51,411 nucleotides of DNA from Actinophytocola xanthii (GTDB taxonomy: Bacteria > Actinomycetota > Actinomycetes > Mycobacteriales > Pseudonocardiaceae). Both the position numbers and the translations under genes were made by a program. Positions 7,511 through 15,540 of the stretch are shown here, one piece after another. Position 1 is the stretch's first letter, and each line of letters opens with the position of its first letter. The notes below the pieces were generated by a model. It worked only from the letters and a program-made list of their open reading frames with translations. It ran no database searches and was not told the DNA's origin. Location: positions 1 through 51,411 of the forward strand of contig NZ_MSIE01000076.1 of the NCBI RefSeq assembly GCF_001921205.1, read 5' to 3'.

Positions 7511-9672
7511 CCGGGCTGGTCGGTCGGGGCGTGGAGCGGGTGGACGGTCGGGCGAAGGTCACCGGCGCGGCGCGCTACGCGGCGGACAACGAGGTTTCCG
7601 GGGTGCTGCACGGCGCCCTGGTGTCCAGCACGGTCGCGCGCGGGGAGATCACCGAGCTGGACCCGAGCGCGGCGCTGGCCTCCCCCGGCGTCGTGGCGGT
7701 CTACACCCACCAGAACCTGCCGCGCCTGACGGTGCCGCCGGACTTCCCCTACCCCAAGAGTTTCGTTCCGCTGCAGGACGCGCGGATACACCACAACGGC
7801 CAGCCCGTCGCCTACGTCGTGGCCGAGACCCTGGAGCAGGCGCAGGAGGCGGCGACCCTGGTGCGGGTGCGCTACCGCGCCGAGCGGCCCACCGCGCACC
7901 TCGTCGACGCGCTCGACGAGGCGTTCCTGCCCGACGAGTTCCGCGGCCGCCCCAACGAGCACGTCCGCGGTGACGCGGCCGCGACGCTCGACCAGGCCGA
8001 GGTGCGGATCGAGCGCGAGTACACCAGCCCGACGCAGCACCACAACCCGATCGAACCGCACACCACCACTGCCGTCTGGAACGGCAACTCCCTGGTGCTG
8101 CACGAGAGCGCGCAGGGCGTCGTCCTCGCCAGGAAGATCGTGGCCGATGCGTTCGCGGCGTTCGACCCGCGGCCCGACGTCCGGGTGGTCTCCCGGTACC
8201 TCGGCGGTGGCTTCGGCGCCAAGGGCCCCACCTGGCCCCACACGCTGCTCACCGCGGCGGTGGCCCGGCAGGCCCGCCGGCCGGTGAGGCTCGTGCTGAC
8301 CCGCGCGCAGATGTTCACCATGACCGGTCACCGCGCCGAGTACCGCCGGAGCCTGCGGCTGGGCGCGACGCGGACGGGCAGGCTGACCGCCGTCGTCGAC
8401 ACCAGTACCGCGCAGCTGAGCCGAACCGAGCACAGCATCTTCAACTCCAGCGACTCCACGCTCCACCTCTACGCCTGCCCGAACGTCCACGTGCGACAAC
8501 TGGGCGTTCGGTTGGACCTGCCGACGTCGAGCTACATGCGCTCGCCGGAGACCACCGCCCACTTCGGCCTCGAGACCGCGATGGACGAGCTGAGCTACGA
8601 GGTCGGCATCGACCCGGTGGAGCTGCGGGTACGCAACCTCAACCCTCGCCTCCCCTACCGCGGCAAGCACCTGCTGGAGTGCTACCGGCTCGCCGGCAGG
8701 GCGTTCGGCTGGGCGCGCCGTGACCCCCGGCCGGGGTCCATGTGCGAGGGTGAGGAGCACGTCGGCTGGGGCATGGCCACCGAGCTGCACACCTACAACG
8801 CGAACGCCTCCACCGCCGAGCTGGTCGTCGGCATGGACGGCCGGGCGACGCTGCGCACCGCCAGCCAGGACATCGGCACCGGCACGTACACGGTGGTCAC
8901 CCAGGTCGTCGCCGACGGGCTGGGCCTGCCGCTGGACCACGTGACGACGCTGCTCGGCGACACGGCGTTCCCCGCCGCGTCCATCTCGGCCGGCTCGTCC
9001 ACGATTCCCAGCGTGATCGGCCCGGTGTCCCAGGCGGCACGGGGCGCACGCGACGCCGTGGTCGCGATCGCCGTCGCCGACCCGCGTTCGCCGCTGCACG
9101 GCGTGCCCGCCGGTGACGTCGTCACCGAGCACGGGTACCTGTTCGCCCGGGGCGACCGCGACCGCAGGGACACCTACCGCGCGGTGCTGTCGCGCCACGG
9201 CCGACCCGTCGAGCTGACCGGGAGCACGAGGAACACGCCAGGGCACACGTTCGGCGCGGTGTTCGTCGAGGTCCGGGTCCGGCGCAGGCTCGGCTCGGTG
9301 CGGGTGAGCCGCGTGGTGGCCGCGTACGACCCGGGCCGGGTGCTCAACCACCGGACCGCACGCGGCCAGGTGATCGGCGGCGTGGCCTGGGGCATCGGCT
9401 TCGCGCTGATGGAGCACACGGTGGTGGACCCGAACACCGCGCGGGTGGTCAACCCGAACCTCTCCACCTACCTGGTGCCGGTCTGCGCCGACGTCCCCCC
9501 GGTGGAGGCGATCTTCGTGGACCGCCCGGACCCGTCCAGCAACGCGCTCGACGCGCGCGGGTTCGGCGAGACCCCGGGAACCGGGGTGCCGGCCGCGATC
9601 GGCAACGCGATCTTCCACGCCACCGGCCGCCGCCTCCGCGACGTCCCGTTCACCCAGGACAGGCTGCTGTGA
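7507..9672 (+). CDS. Molybdenum-binding subunit of a PaoC/YagR-like aldehyde or N-heterocycle hydroxylase
   Basis: 721 residues, the length of PaoC. The N-terminal ald_Xan_dh_C domain starts at 'RVDGRAKVTGAARYAADNE'. The molybdopterin domain includes 'VVSRYLGGGFGAKGP' and a C-terminal 'ARGFGETPGTG' with Glu688 at the position of the base catalyst of this family. By analogy it oxidises aldehydes or aromatic N-heterocycles with water as oxygen donor, using molybdopterin cytosine dinucleotide. No PaoD/XdhC-type insertion chaperone is encoded beside it, so that function must come from elsewhere. Start ATG 7507 overlaps the previous stop. Confidence 0.9.
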   Translation: MTGLVGRGVERVDGRAKVTGAARYAADNEVSGVLHGALVSSTVARGEITELDPSAALASPGVVAVYTHQNLPRLTVPPDFPYPKSFVPLQDARIHHNGQPVAYVVAETLEQAQEAATLVRVRYRAERPTAHLVDALDEAFLPDEFRGRPNEHVRGDAAATLDQAEVRIEREYTSPTQHHNPIEPHTTTAVWNGNSLVLHESAQGVVLARKIVADAFAAFDPRPDVRVVSRYLGGGFGAKGPTWPHTLLTAAVARQARRPVRLVLTRAQMFTMTGHRAEYRRSLRLGATRTGRLTAVVDTSTAQLSRTEHSIFNSSDSTLHLYACPNVHVRQLGVRLDLPTSSYMRSPETTAHFGLETAMDELSYEVGIDPVELRVRNLNPRLPYRGKHLLECYRLAGRAFGWARRDPRPGSMCEGEEHVGWGMATELHTYNANASTAELVVGMDGRATLRTASQDIGTGTYTVVTQVVADGLGLPLDHVTTLLGDTAFPAASISAGSSTIPSVIGPVSQAARGARDAVVAIAVADPRSPLHGVPAGDVVTEHGYLFARGDRDRRDTYRAVLSRHGRPVELTGSTRNTPGHTFGAVFVEVRVRRRLGSVRVSRVVAAYDPGRVLNHRTARGQVIGGVAWGIGFALMEHTVVDPNTARVVNPNLSTYLVPVCADVPPVEAIFVDRPDPSSNALDARGFGETPGTGVPAAIGNAIFHATGRRLRDVPFTQDRLL

Positions 9673-10508
9673 CCGCCCCGCTGGTGTTGGTGCACGGTTT
9701 CTGGCACGGCTCGTGGTGCTGGAGCGAGGTCCTCCCCCACGTGGTGGCCGCCGGTCGGCGGGCCGTCGCGGTGGACCTGGCGGGTCACGGGCTCCACGCC
9801 CGCCGTCCTGGGTGGTTCGTCGGGCGGTCCGCCAGCCCCGAGGCGGTCAGCACCGACGTCTCGCCCGTGGCGGAGGTGACGCTCGACGACGCCGCCGAGT
9901 TGTTGACCTCGCAGGTCGAGCGGGTGGGCGGCGGTGGTCCGGTCACCGTCGTCGCCCACAGCGCGGCCGGTCCGGTCCTGACGAGGGTGGCCCAGCGGAC
10001 GCCCGAGCTGGTCGCCCACGCGGTGTACCTCTCGGCGTACATGCCGGCCTCTGGGGTGCCGGCCGTGGCGTACACGCGGATGCCGGAGTCCGCGGACGGC
10101 CGGGTCGCGCCGCTGCTGCGAGACGACCCGGCACGCACCGGCGCGCTCCGGCTGGACCTCGCCACGGACGACCCGGGCTACCGGCACCGGCTGTACGAGG
10201 CGTTCTACGGCGACGTGGACCCGGTCCTCGCCGACGCCGCCACCGGCCTCCTCACCCCCGACGGCCCGCTCGGCATCATGCTCGGCACCACCACCCTGAC
10301 CGACGCGGGCTGGGGATCGACGCGGCGCACCTACGTCGTCTGCGCCAAGGACCTGGCGGTCAGGCCGGCGCTCCAGGCCAAGCTCGTCGCCGAGGCCGAC
10401 GCGGCCTTCCCGCACAACCCGACCTCCGTCGTCACACTCGACGCCTCCCACTCACCGTTCCTCTCCATGCCCGAGGAGGTGGCCGAGGTCATCACCCCGC
10501 TGGGCTGA
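9669..10508 (+). CDS. Alpha/beta hydrolase, last gene of the molybdoenzyme operon
   Basis: 279 residues of the EstC/salicylate-esterase/methylesterase type. The oxyanion motif HGFWHG is at residues 9-14. The nucleophile is Ser98 in 'AHSAAG', with Ala in place of the usual first Gly of the elbow. The late His is His261 in 'DASHSPF', and an acidic residue sits in 'CAKDLAV'. GTG 9669 overlaps the stop of the molybdenum subunit (GTGA), so it is co-translated. It may cleave an ester or lactone produced by the upstream oxidation steps. Its 3' end overlaps the 3' end of the convergent ABC transporter gene by 17 bp. Confidence 0.87.
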   Translation: MTAPLVLVHGFWHGSWCWSEVLPHVVAAGRRAVAVDLAGHGLHARRPGWFVGRSASPEAVSTDVSPVAEVTLDDAAELLTSQVERVGGGGPVTVVAHSAAGPVLTRVAQRTPELVAHAVYLSAYMPASGVPAVAYTRMPESADGRVAPLLRDDPARTGALRLDLATDDPGYRHRLYEAFYGDVDPVLADAATGLLTPDGPLGIMLGTTTLTDAGWGSTRRTYVVCAKDLAVRPALQAKLVAEADAAFPHNPTSVVTLDASHSPFLSMPEEVAEVITPLG

Positions 10509-12258
10509 CCCGGAGCCCGGTCGCGATCCGCAGCGCGGCGACGAGCTCGCGGTAGAGCTCGTCGGTGTCGAGCAAGGCCTCGTGGGTGCCGGTGGCGCGG
10601 ACGCGACCGGCTTCGAGAACGACGATCTGGTCGGCGTCCATCACGGTGGAAAGCCGGTGGGCGACGGTGACGACCGCGCCCCGCGCCGCCTGGCGCCGGA
10701 TGCCCTGCGCCACGGCGGCTTCGGTGAGCCCGTCCAGCTGGGCGGTGACCTCGTCGAGAAGGAGGATCTCGGGGTCGGCCACCAGCGCCCGGGCGAGCGC
10801 GACGCGTTGGCGCTCCCCGCCCGACAGCGTCGACGCGGTGACGTCGGTGTGCAGCCCCTCCGGCAGAGCCCGGGCGCGCTCGTCCATGCGCACGGCCTCG
10901 AGTGCGCGCCAGATGGCGGCGTCGCCGGCGTCGGGCGCCGCGTAGGTGAGGTTCTCGTACAGGGTGCCGGGCACCAGCGGGGTGTCCTGTTCGACGTAGG
11001 CGATACGGCCGCGCAGGTCCTCGAGCGTCCACTGGCCCAACGGCCGTCCGTCCAGCCGGATCTCCCCGTGTTCTGGTCGCAGGAACTTCAGCAGCAACGA
11101 CAGGACGGTGGTCTTCCCGGCACCGGAGGGACCGACGAGCGCGGTGTGCCCGCGCCGGGGGATCGTGATCGACACGCCGTCCAGTACCGGCGGCGCGTCC
11201 GAGGCGTAGCGGAACCGGACGTCGTCGAGGACAAGGGCGTCGGCGTCGGTGGCACGCGGCGCGCCCGGACCGGATGCGACGTCGTCGGCCTCCAGCGGGA
11301 TGGCGTGGACCTCGGCGATCCGGACCGCCGCGGCGAGTCCGGACTGGATCGCCGTCATGCTCATCGTCAGCAGCGTCACCGGCATGACGAGCTGGAACGC
11401 GTACAGCAGGAACGCGATCAGGGCGGTCACCTCGAGCGCACCGGTGGAGACCCGCCACGCGCCGAACCCGAGTACCAGCATGACCGCGAGGTTGACGCCG
11501 CCGCCGGTGACGGTCCAGGCGACGGCCTCGATCCGCACCGCGCGGACGCCCTTCTCGGTGGACCGGCGGGCGAAGTCGCCGATCCGACGGACCTCGCGGG
11601 CTTCGGCACGACTGGCCTTGACCGTGCGCAGCGCGCGCAGCACACCCTCGAGGCGGCCGCCCATCGACCCGACCTCGGCCTGGGCGTCCTGCTGGGCTCT
11701 GGCCAGCCCGGGCATGAGCAGCACCGCCGCGACACCCACGAGGACGATCACCACGATCATCGTCATCAGCAGCGGAAGGTCGAGCACGCCCATCAGGACC
11801 AGTGCGCCGACCAGCCCGACGAACCCGTTGGTGCCGTTGACGACGCTCGACGTGGTCGCCTCGCGGATCAGCAGCGTGTCCGAGGTGACCCGGGCGACCA
11901 GCTCACCGCTCGACCGCCGTGACAACTCGGGGACACGCGCGCTCAGCAGGTGACGGATCATGCCGGTCCGGGTGGCCAGGATGATCCGTTCGGCCAGCGT
12001 GCCCAGCATGATCGCCTGGACCAGCCCGATCACGGTGCCCGCGACCAGCAGCACCGCCAGCACCGTGACCGGCCCCCGCAGTGCGGCGTCCACGGCCAGC
12101 CCGTCGAGGACCGCCTTGGTGACCAGCGGGGTGACCAGCTCGGCCGCGGTGCCGAGCAGGCCCAGGACGACGCCCAGCGACAGCATCGCCCGGTGTGGTT
12201 TGGCGTAGGACCACAACAGCGCCAGCTTGCCGCGCATCGGCAGGTCAGGAGTCGCCAT
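10492..12258 (-). CDS. ABC exporter, fused permease and ATPase (MsbA-like)
   Basis: 588 residues from ATG 12258; a GTG seven codons upstream is possible. An N-terminal six-helix ABC membrane domain (about residues 20-300) is followed by the nucleotide-binding domain with Walker A 'ALVGPSGAGKTTVLSLLLKF', the Q-loop, signature 'LSGGERQRVALARALV', Walker B 'EILLLDEVTAQLD' and H-loop 'VAHRLSTV'. It works as a dimer exporting a drug or lipid-like substrate. The divergent TetR gene is the likely local regulator, suggesting efflux induced by a toxic compound. Confidence 0.92.
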   Translation of the reverse strand: MATPDLPMRGKLALLWSYAKPHRAMLSLGVVLGLLGTAAELVTPLVTKAVLDGLAVDAALRGPVTVLAVLLVAGTVIGLVQAIMLGTLAERIILATRTGMIRHLLSARVPELSRRSSGELVARVTSDTLLIREATTSSVVNGTNGFVGLVGALVLMGVLDLPLLMTMIVVIVLVGVAAVLLMPGLARAQQDAQAEVGSMGGRLEGVLRALRTVKASRAEAREVRRIGDFARRSTEKGVRAVRIEAVAWTVTGGGVNLAVMLVLGFGAWRVSTGALEVTALIAFLLYAFQLVMPVTLLTMSMTAIQSGLAAAVRIAEVHAIPLEADDVASGPGAPRATDADALVLDDVRFRYASDAPPVLDGVSITIPRRGHTALVGPSGAGKTTVLSLLLKFLRPEHGEIRLDGRPLGQWTLEDLRGRIAYVEQDTPLVPGTLYENLTYAAPDAGDAAIWRALEAVRMDERARALPEGLHTDVTASTLSGGERQRVALARALVADPEILLLDEVTAQLDGLTEAAVAQGIRRQAARGAVVTVAHRLSTVMDADQIVVLEAGRVRATGTHEALLDTDELYRELVAALRIATGLRVSPAG

Positions 12259-12276
12259 AGCCCGATAATGACACAC

Positions 12277-12302
12277 CACTGTCCCATTTTGTCACGGCAG
12301 TG
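12277..12302. promoter_or_regulatory. Candidate operator between ABC exporter and TetR gene
   Basis: Inverted repeat CACTG (12277-12281) / CAGTG (12298-12302) with 16-nt spacing in the divergent intergenic region. Position suggests binding by the adjacent TetR protein. The arms are short, so confidence is limited. Confidence 0.4.
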
Positions 12303-12335
12303 AGTCAGGAAGTGGCAGCTGAGTACTGTAAGGAC

Positions 12336-12923
12336 GTGCCGACAGCGAGGAACCGCGGTGACGAGCCCGCCACGGGAGTGCGGCAGCGCACGCGCCGCGC
12401 GGTCCTCGACGCGGCACTGTCGCTGTGGTCACGCGACTTCTCGGCGCCGCTGGGCGACATCGCCGACCGTGCGCAGGTCAGCCGGAGCACCCTGCACCGG
12501 TACTTTCCCGACCGTCAGGCCCTGGTCGACGCGGCGCTCGTCGACGCCATCGAGACGATCGAGCGGGTGTCGGAGAAGGCGACGGCCAACTGCGCCACCG
12601 CCGCCGAGGAGCTCGACGCCCTGATGCGAGCCATGGTCGACGTCGGCGACCTGATCCTCTTCCTGTTCAGCGACACCGACCGGTTCACCGGCAACCCCCA
12701 CTGGGACAGCGACGACGAGGACGAGCAGGAGCTCGCGACCCTCATCACCCGCGCCCAGCAGGAGGGCGCACTCGCCGACGACGTCGCCCCGGACTGGGCG
12801 GTCGGCTGTTTCTACTCGCTGGTCTTCGCCGCCGCCTCGTCGATCAGCGCCGGCACACTTCCTCGCCATCGCGCCGCCGACCTGGCGGTGCGCACCTTCC
12901 TGCACGGCCTCGCCAACCGATGA
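12336..12923 (+). CDS. TetR-family regulator divergent from the ABC exporter
   Basis: 195 residues from GTG 12336; an in-frame GTG at 12300 would add 12 residues. A TACTGT sequence at 12324-12329 could be a -10 box giving a near-leaderless transcript at 12336. The HTH reads 'SAPLGDIADRAQVSRSTLHRYFPDRQALVDA'. The C-terminal domain is short and acidic in the middle ('HWDSDDEDEQEL'). Divergent arrangement with the exporter and the shared inverted repeat suggest it represses drug efflux. Confidence 0.85.
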   Translation: MPTARNRGDEPATGVRQRTRRAVLDAALSLWSRDFSAPLGDIADRAQVSRSTLHRYFPDRQALVDAALVDAIETIERVSEKATANCATAAEELDALMRAMVDVGDLILFLFSDTDRFTGNPHWDSDDEDEQELATLITRAQQEGALADDVAPDWAVGCFYSLVFAAASSISAGTLPRHRAADLAVRTFLHGLANR

Positions 12924-12932
12924 CGGAGGCGG

Positions 12933-13919
12933 TCAGCCCTGGTCCGCCTCGACCAGGGCTCGGCCCAGGTCGGTCAGCGAGTGCAGCACCGCCGCTCCCT
13001 CCCGGTCGCAGCGGGCCAGGCCGGCGTTCCTCAGCACGCTGGTGTGGCGGCTGATCGACGCGGCTGAGGTGTTGGTCCTGCGGGCGAGCTCACCGGCGGT
13101 CACCCCGAGCCCCATCGCCCGGAGGACCGCGCCGCGGGTGGTGCCGACGAGCTTGTCCAGCGACCCGCGCGCCGGTTTCACCCGGTCCCAGGCGAACTGC
13201 TGGGCGATCGGGTAGACGAGTACCGGCGGCAGGTCCGGATCGGCGAGCCCCACCGGGACGTGCTGGCAGAAGTACGACGGCACGAGGCGCAGCCCCCGCC
13301 CGTTCAGGTAGACGTCCCGGTCGACGGAGTAGTCGACCTCGAGGACCGGCGGGCTCCACCGCATCATCGGTCGCATGCTCGCCCACAGCCCCTCGACGCC
13401 CTCGGTCGCGAGCTTGTGCAACCGGTACGAGCGGTCGGCGGCCACGCTCTGCTCCGCGAGCTGGGCGAACGGCGCGATGGCCGCGCGGTGGTAGGCGCGC
13501 AGTGTGTCGGTGAACCAGGTCAGCGCGCCGGCGTCGGCGTCGGCGAGCGGCCTCGCCCAGGACGGCAGCGTGGCGTACGACGCGAGTCGCTCCAGCTGGC
13601 CGCGCAGCTCGCGGCGCGGGGTGCGGGCCAGGGCGTCCAGCCCGGGCTCCAGACCGAGCCGACCCGCCGGCGGGGTCAGGAAGTCCGGGAAGTACGGGCC
13701 GGTGGGAGCGAGCACGTTGAGCACCGCGAAACCCGCCCGAACCGGGGCGATGCGGGAGCCGGGCGTCGTCCCGAGCGCGGAGAGCCATGGCCGGTAGGTC
13801 ACCGAGCAACGCCGTTCCCGCAGCCGGAAGCCACTGAACACGATCTCCCACAACGGATCGGCGTGCGGCGCGACGCTGACCCGGGTCAGGTCCGCCGGGG
13901 TGAAGTGGATTCGCAGCAC
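12933..13919 (-). CDS. ArsR-like winged-helix regulator of the DUF5937 type
   Basis: 328 residues from GTG 13919, preceded on the minus strand by GAGG with 6 nt spacing; the frame continues upstream, but that part looks like frame shadow. The long N-terminal region (MLRIHFTPADLTRVSVAPHADPLWEIVFS...) is typical of actinobacterial DUF5937 proteins. The C-terminal winged helix reads 'GVTAGELARRTNTSAASISR' and 'VLRNAGLARCDREGAAVLHSLTDLG'. No metal-binding Cys pair of classical ArsR is visible. It is divergent from the XRE gene; it may act on that promoter or elsewhere. Confidence 0.82.
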   Translation of the reverse strand: MLRIHFTPADLTRVSVAPHADPLWEIVFSGFRLRERRCSVTYRPWLSALGTTPGSRIAPVRAGFAVLNVLAPTGPYFPDFLTPPAGRLGLEPGLDALARTPRRELRGQLERLASYATLPSWARPLADADAGALTWFTDTLRAYHRAAIAPFAQLAEQSVAADRSYRLHKLATEGVEGLWASMRPMMRWSPPVLEVDYSVDRDVYLNGRGLRLVPSYFCQHVPVGLADPDLPPVLVYPIAQQFAWDRVKPARGSLDKLVGTTRGAVLRAMGLGVTAGELARRTNTSAASISRHTSVLRNAGLARCDREGAAVLHSLTDLGRALVEADQG

Positions 13920-14229
13920 GGAATGCCTCGGAAGGCGTGCCCCTCCCCGTACGGTGGCCGGGTTCCTGACGTTCACCGGACTTGTCGTCGGCACGGCAGC
14001 GCCTCCTCTCGATCCTGGTCGGCGGAAAGTCGGTCGGCGGCTCGCGTGTCTCACCCTGGTGCCTGTCCGGCGGGCGAACCAGGGGGCGACCGTCGTCTCG
14101 GCAACGGGCAACGGGCGACGGCGCGGAGTCGCTAGCCTGGTGGTGTTGCATCGGCGCGTGCGCTTGTGCGGCCAGTCGACCGGGACTGGTGGGCCGCCGC
14201 GCCGCTGGAGGGGGCACAGGGAAGCACAC
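13920..14229. other. 310-bp intergenic region between two divergent regulators
   Basis: No coding frame with actinomycete codon bias is present on either strand. It holds a TAGCCT near 14132 that could be a -10 box for the XRE gene, and a short purine-rich ribosome site AGGGAA at 14218-14223. I see no clear palindromic operator. Confidence 0.5.
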
Positions 14230-15540
14230 ATGAGCGAACAACCGGGCACCTTCGGCGCGGAGCTGCGGCGCCGTCGAACGGCTGCGGGCCTGTCCCTGGC
14301 GATGCTGGCCAAGCAGGTGCACTACAGCAAGGGGCACCTCGGCAAGATCGAGACCGGGACCAAGCTGCCCGGCACCGACCTGGCCCGGCGCTGCGACGCG
14401 GTTCTCGGCGCCGACGGGCAGCTGGCCGCCCTGGCCGCGACCTGCCAGACGCCGTCGACCCGCTCGTCGACCGACGTCGACGCCGAAGACGGCGGCGAGG
14501 TGTGGGTGATGAGCATGGCGCCGGACGGGACGAGCTCCATGGTGCCCATGCCTCGCCGTGAGGCGCTCGCGGCCGGCGCCCCCGCTCTGCTCGGGCTGAA
14601 CGTCGGCGCGCAGGTGTCCGTGGACGTGGTCGGGCACGACGCCACGATCGCGGCGTTTCGCTCGTTGTTCGAGCAGGTCCGACACCTGGGGCGAACCGCG
14701 AGCCCCAGCGTGGTGCTGCCCACCGTGATCGCCCAGGCGCACACCCTGCGCGGAATGGCGAGCACCGCGGCCTCCCCGCTGCGCGAGGACCTGTTGCGGC
14801 TGGCCGCGCGCTACGCGGAGTACGCGGGCTGGATGACCCAGGAGGCCGGCGACGACCGGGGCGCGATGTGGTGGACCCGCACCGCGGTGACCATGGGCAA
14901 CGCCGCCGGCGACACCGAGCTGGCCACCTACGCGCTGGTTCGCCAGGCACTGATCACCCTGTACCGCGACGACGCGGCCGGAACCATCGACCTCGCCCGG
15001 CGCGCGCAGGCCGAGCCTCGGACCTCACGTCGGGTTCGCGGCCTCGCCGCGCTTCGCGAAGCCCAGGGACACGCGCTGGCCTGCGACTACGACCAGTGCC
15101 AGCGCATGATCGACCGAGCGGCGGAGCTGCTGAACGACACCGACGGCACCGTTCCAGGCGGCCCGGTGATCGGCTCGGCGTCGGTCGCCAGCGCCGACCT
15201 GACCTCCCTGGTGTGGGGTTGGTGCCTGCACGACCTCGGCCGTCCCCGGGAGGCGGCGGACATCCTCGACCGGGAGCTCCCGGCCCTGCCCGAGACCGCC
15301 CGCCGCGCCTACGCCCGGTTCGGTGCGCGGCGGGCGCTGGCCTACGTCGCCGCGGGCGACGTCGAGCACGCCAGCATCCTCAGCGGCCAGGTTCTCGACT
15401 CGTTCACCCTGGTCGACTCGGCGACGGTCCGGCACGACCTGCGGCGCCTGACCCACACCCTCGCCCGCTGGCGCACCCACCCCTCGGTGCGAGAGCTGTA
15501 CCCGCGCCTGAGCGCGGCGCTACGCACCCCGCTCCCCTGA
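14230..15540 (+). CDS. XRE-family regulator with TPR-like C-terminus, coupled to the TIR-STAND gene
   Basis: 436 residues. ATG 14230 follows AGGGAA with about 6 nt spacing. The N-terminal HTH_31/XRE domain (residues 1-65) reads 'LRRRRTAAGLSLAMLAKQVHYSKGHLGKIETGTK'. The remainder, about 350 residues, is helical and TPR-like ('AALREAQGHALACDYDQCQRMIDRAAELLND', 'GWCLHDLGRPREAADILDRELP'), as in the actinobacterial XRE-TPR regulators. Its stop overlaps the start of the TIR gene (TGATG), and that start has no ribosome site, so the two proteins are made in a fixed ratio. It may control or accompany the TIR-STAND protein. Confidence 0.88.
   Translation: MSEQPGTFGAELRRRRTAAGLSLAMLAKQVHYSKGHLGKIETGTKLPGTDLARRCDAVLGADGQLAALAATCQTPSTRSSTDVDAEDGGEVWVMSMAPDGTSSMVPMPRREALAAGAPALLGLNVGAQVSVDVVGHDATIAAFRSLFEQVRHLGRTASPSVVLPTVIAQAHTLRGMASTAASPLREDLLRLAARYAEYAGWMTQEAGDDRGAMWWTRTAVTMGNAAGDTELATYALVRQALITLYRDDAAGTIDLARRAQAEPRTSRRVRGLAALREAQGHALACDYDQCQRMIDRAAELLNDTDGTVPGGPVIGSASVASADLTSLVWGWCLHDLGRPREAADILDRELPALPETARRAYARFGARRALAYVAAGDVEHASILSGQVLDSFTLVDSATVRHDLRRLTHTLARWRTHPSVRELYPRLSAALRTPLP

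Noticed and set aside
6541-9618. Very long minus-strand open frame (over 1000 residues) opposite the molybdenum hydroxylase genes
   Set aside because: It is antisense to conserved, motif-bearing genes. Its translation is low-complexity Arg/Gly/His/Val-rich text, as expected of shadow frames in very GC-rich DNA.
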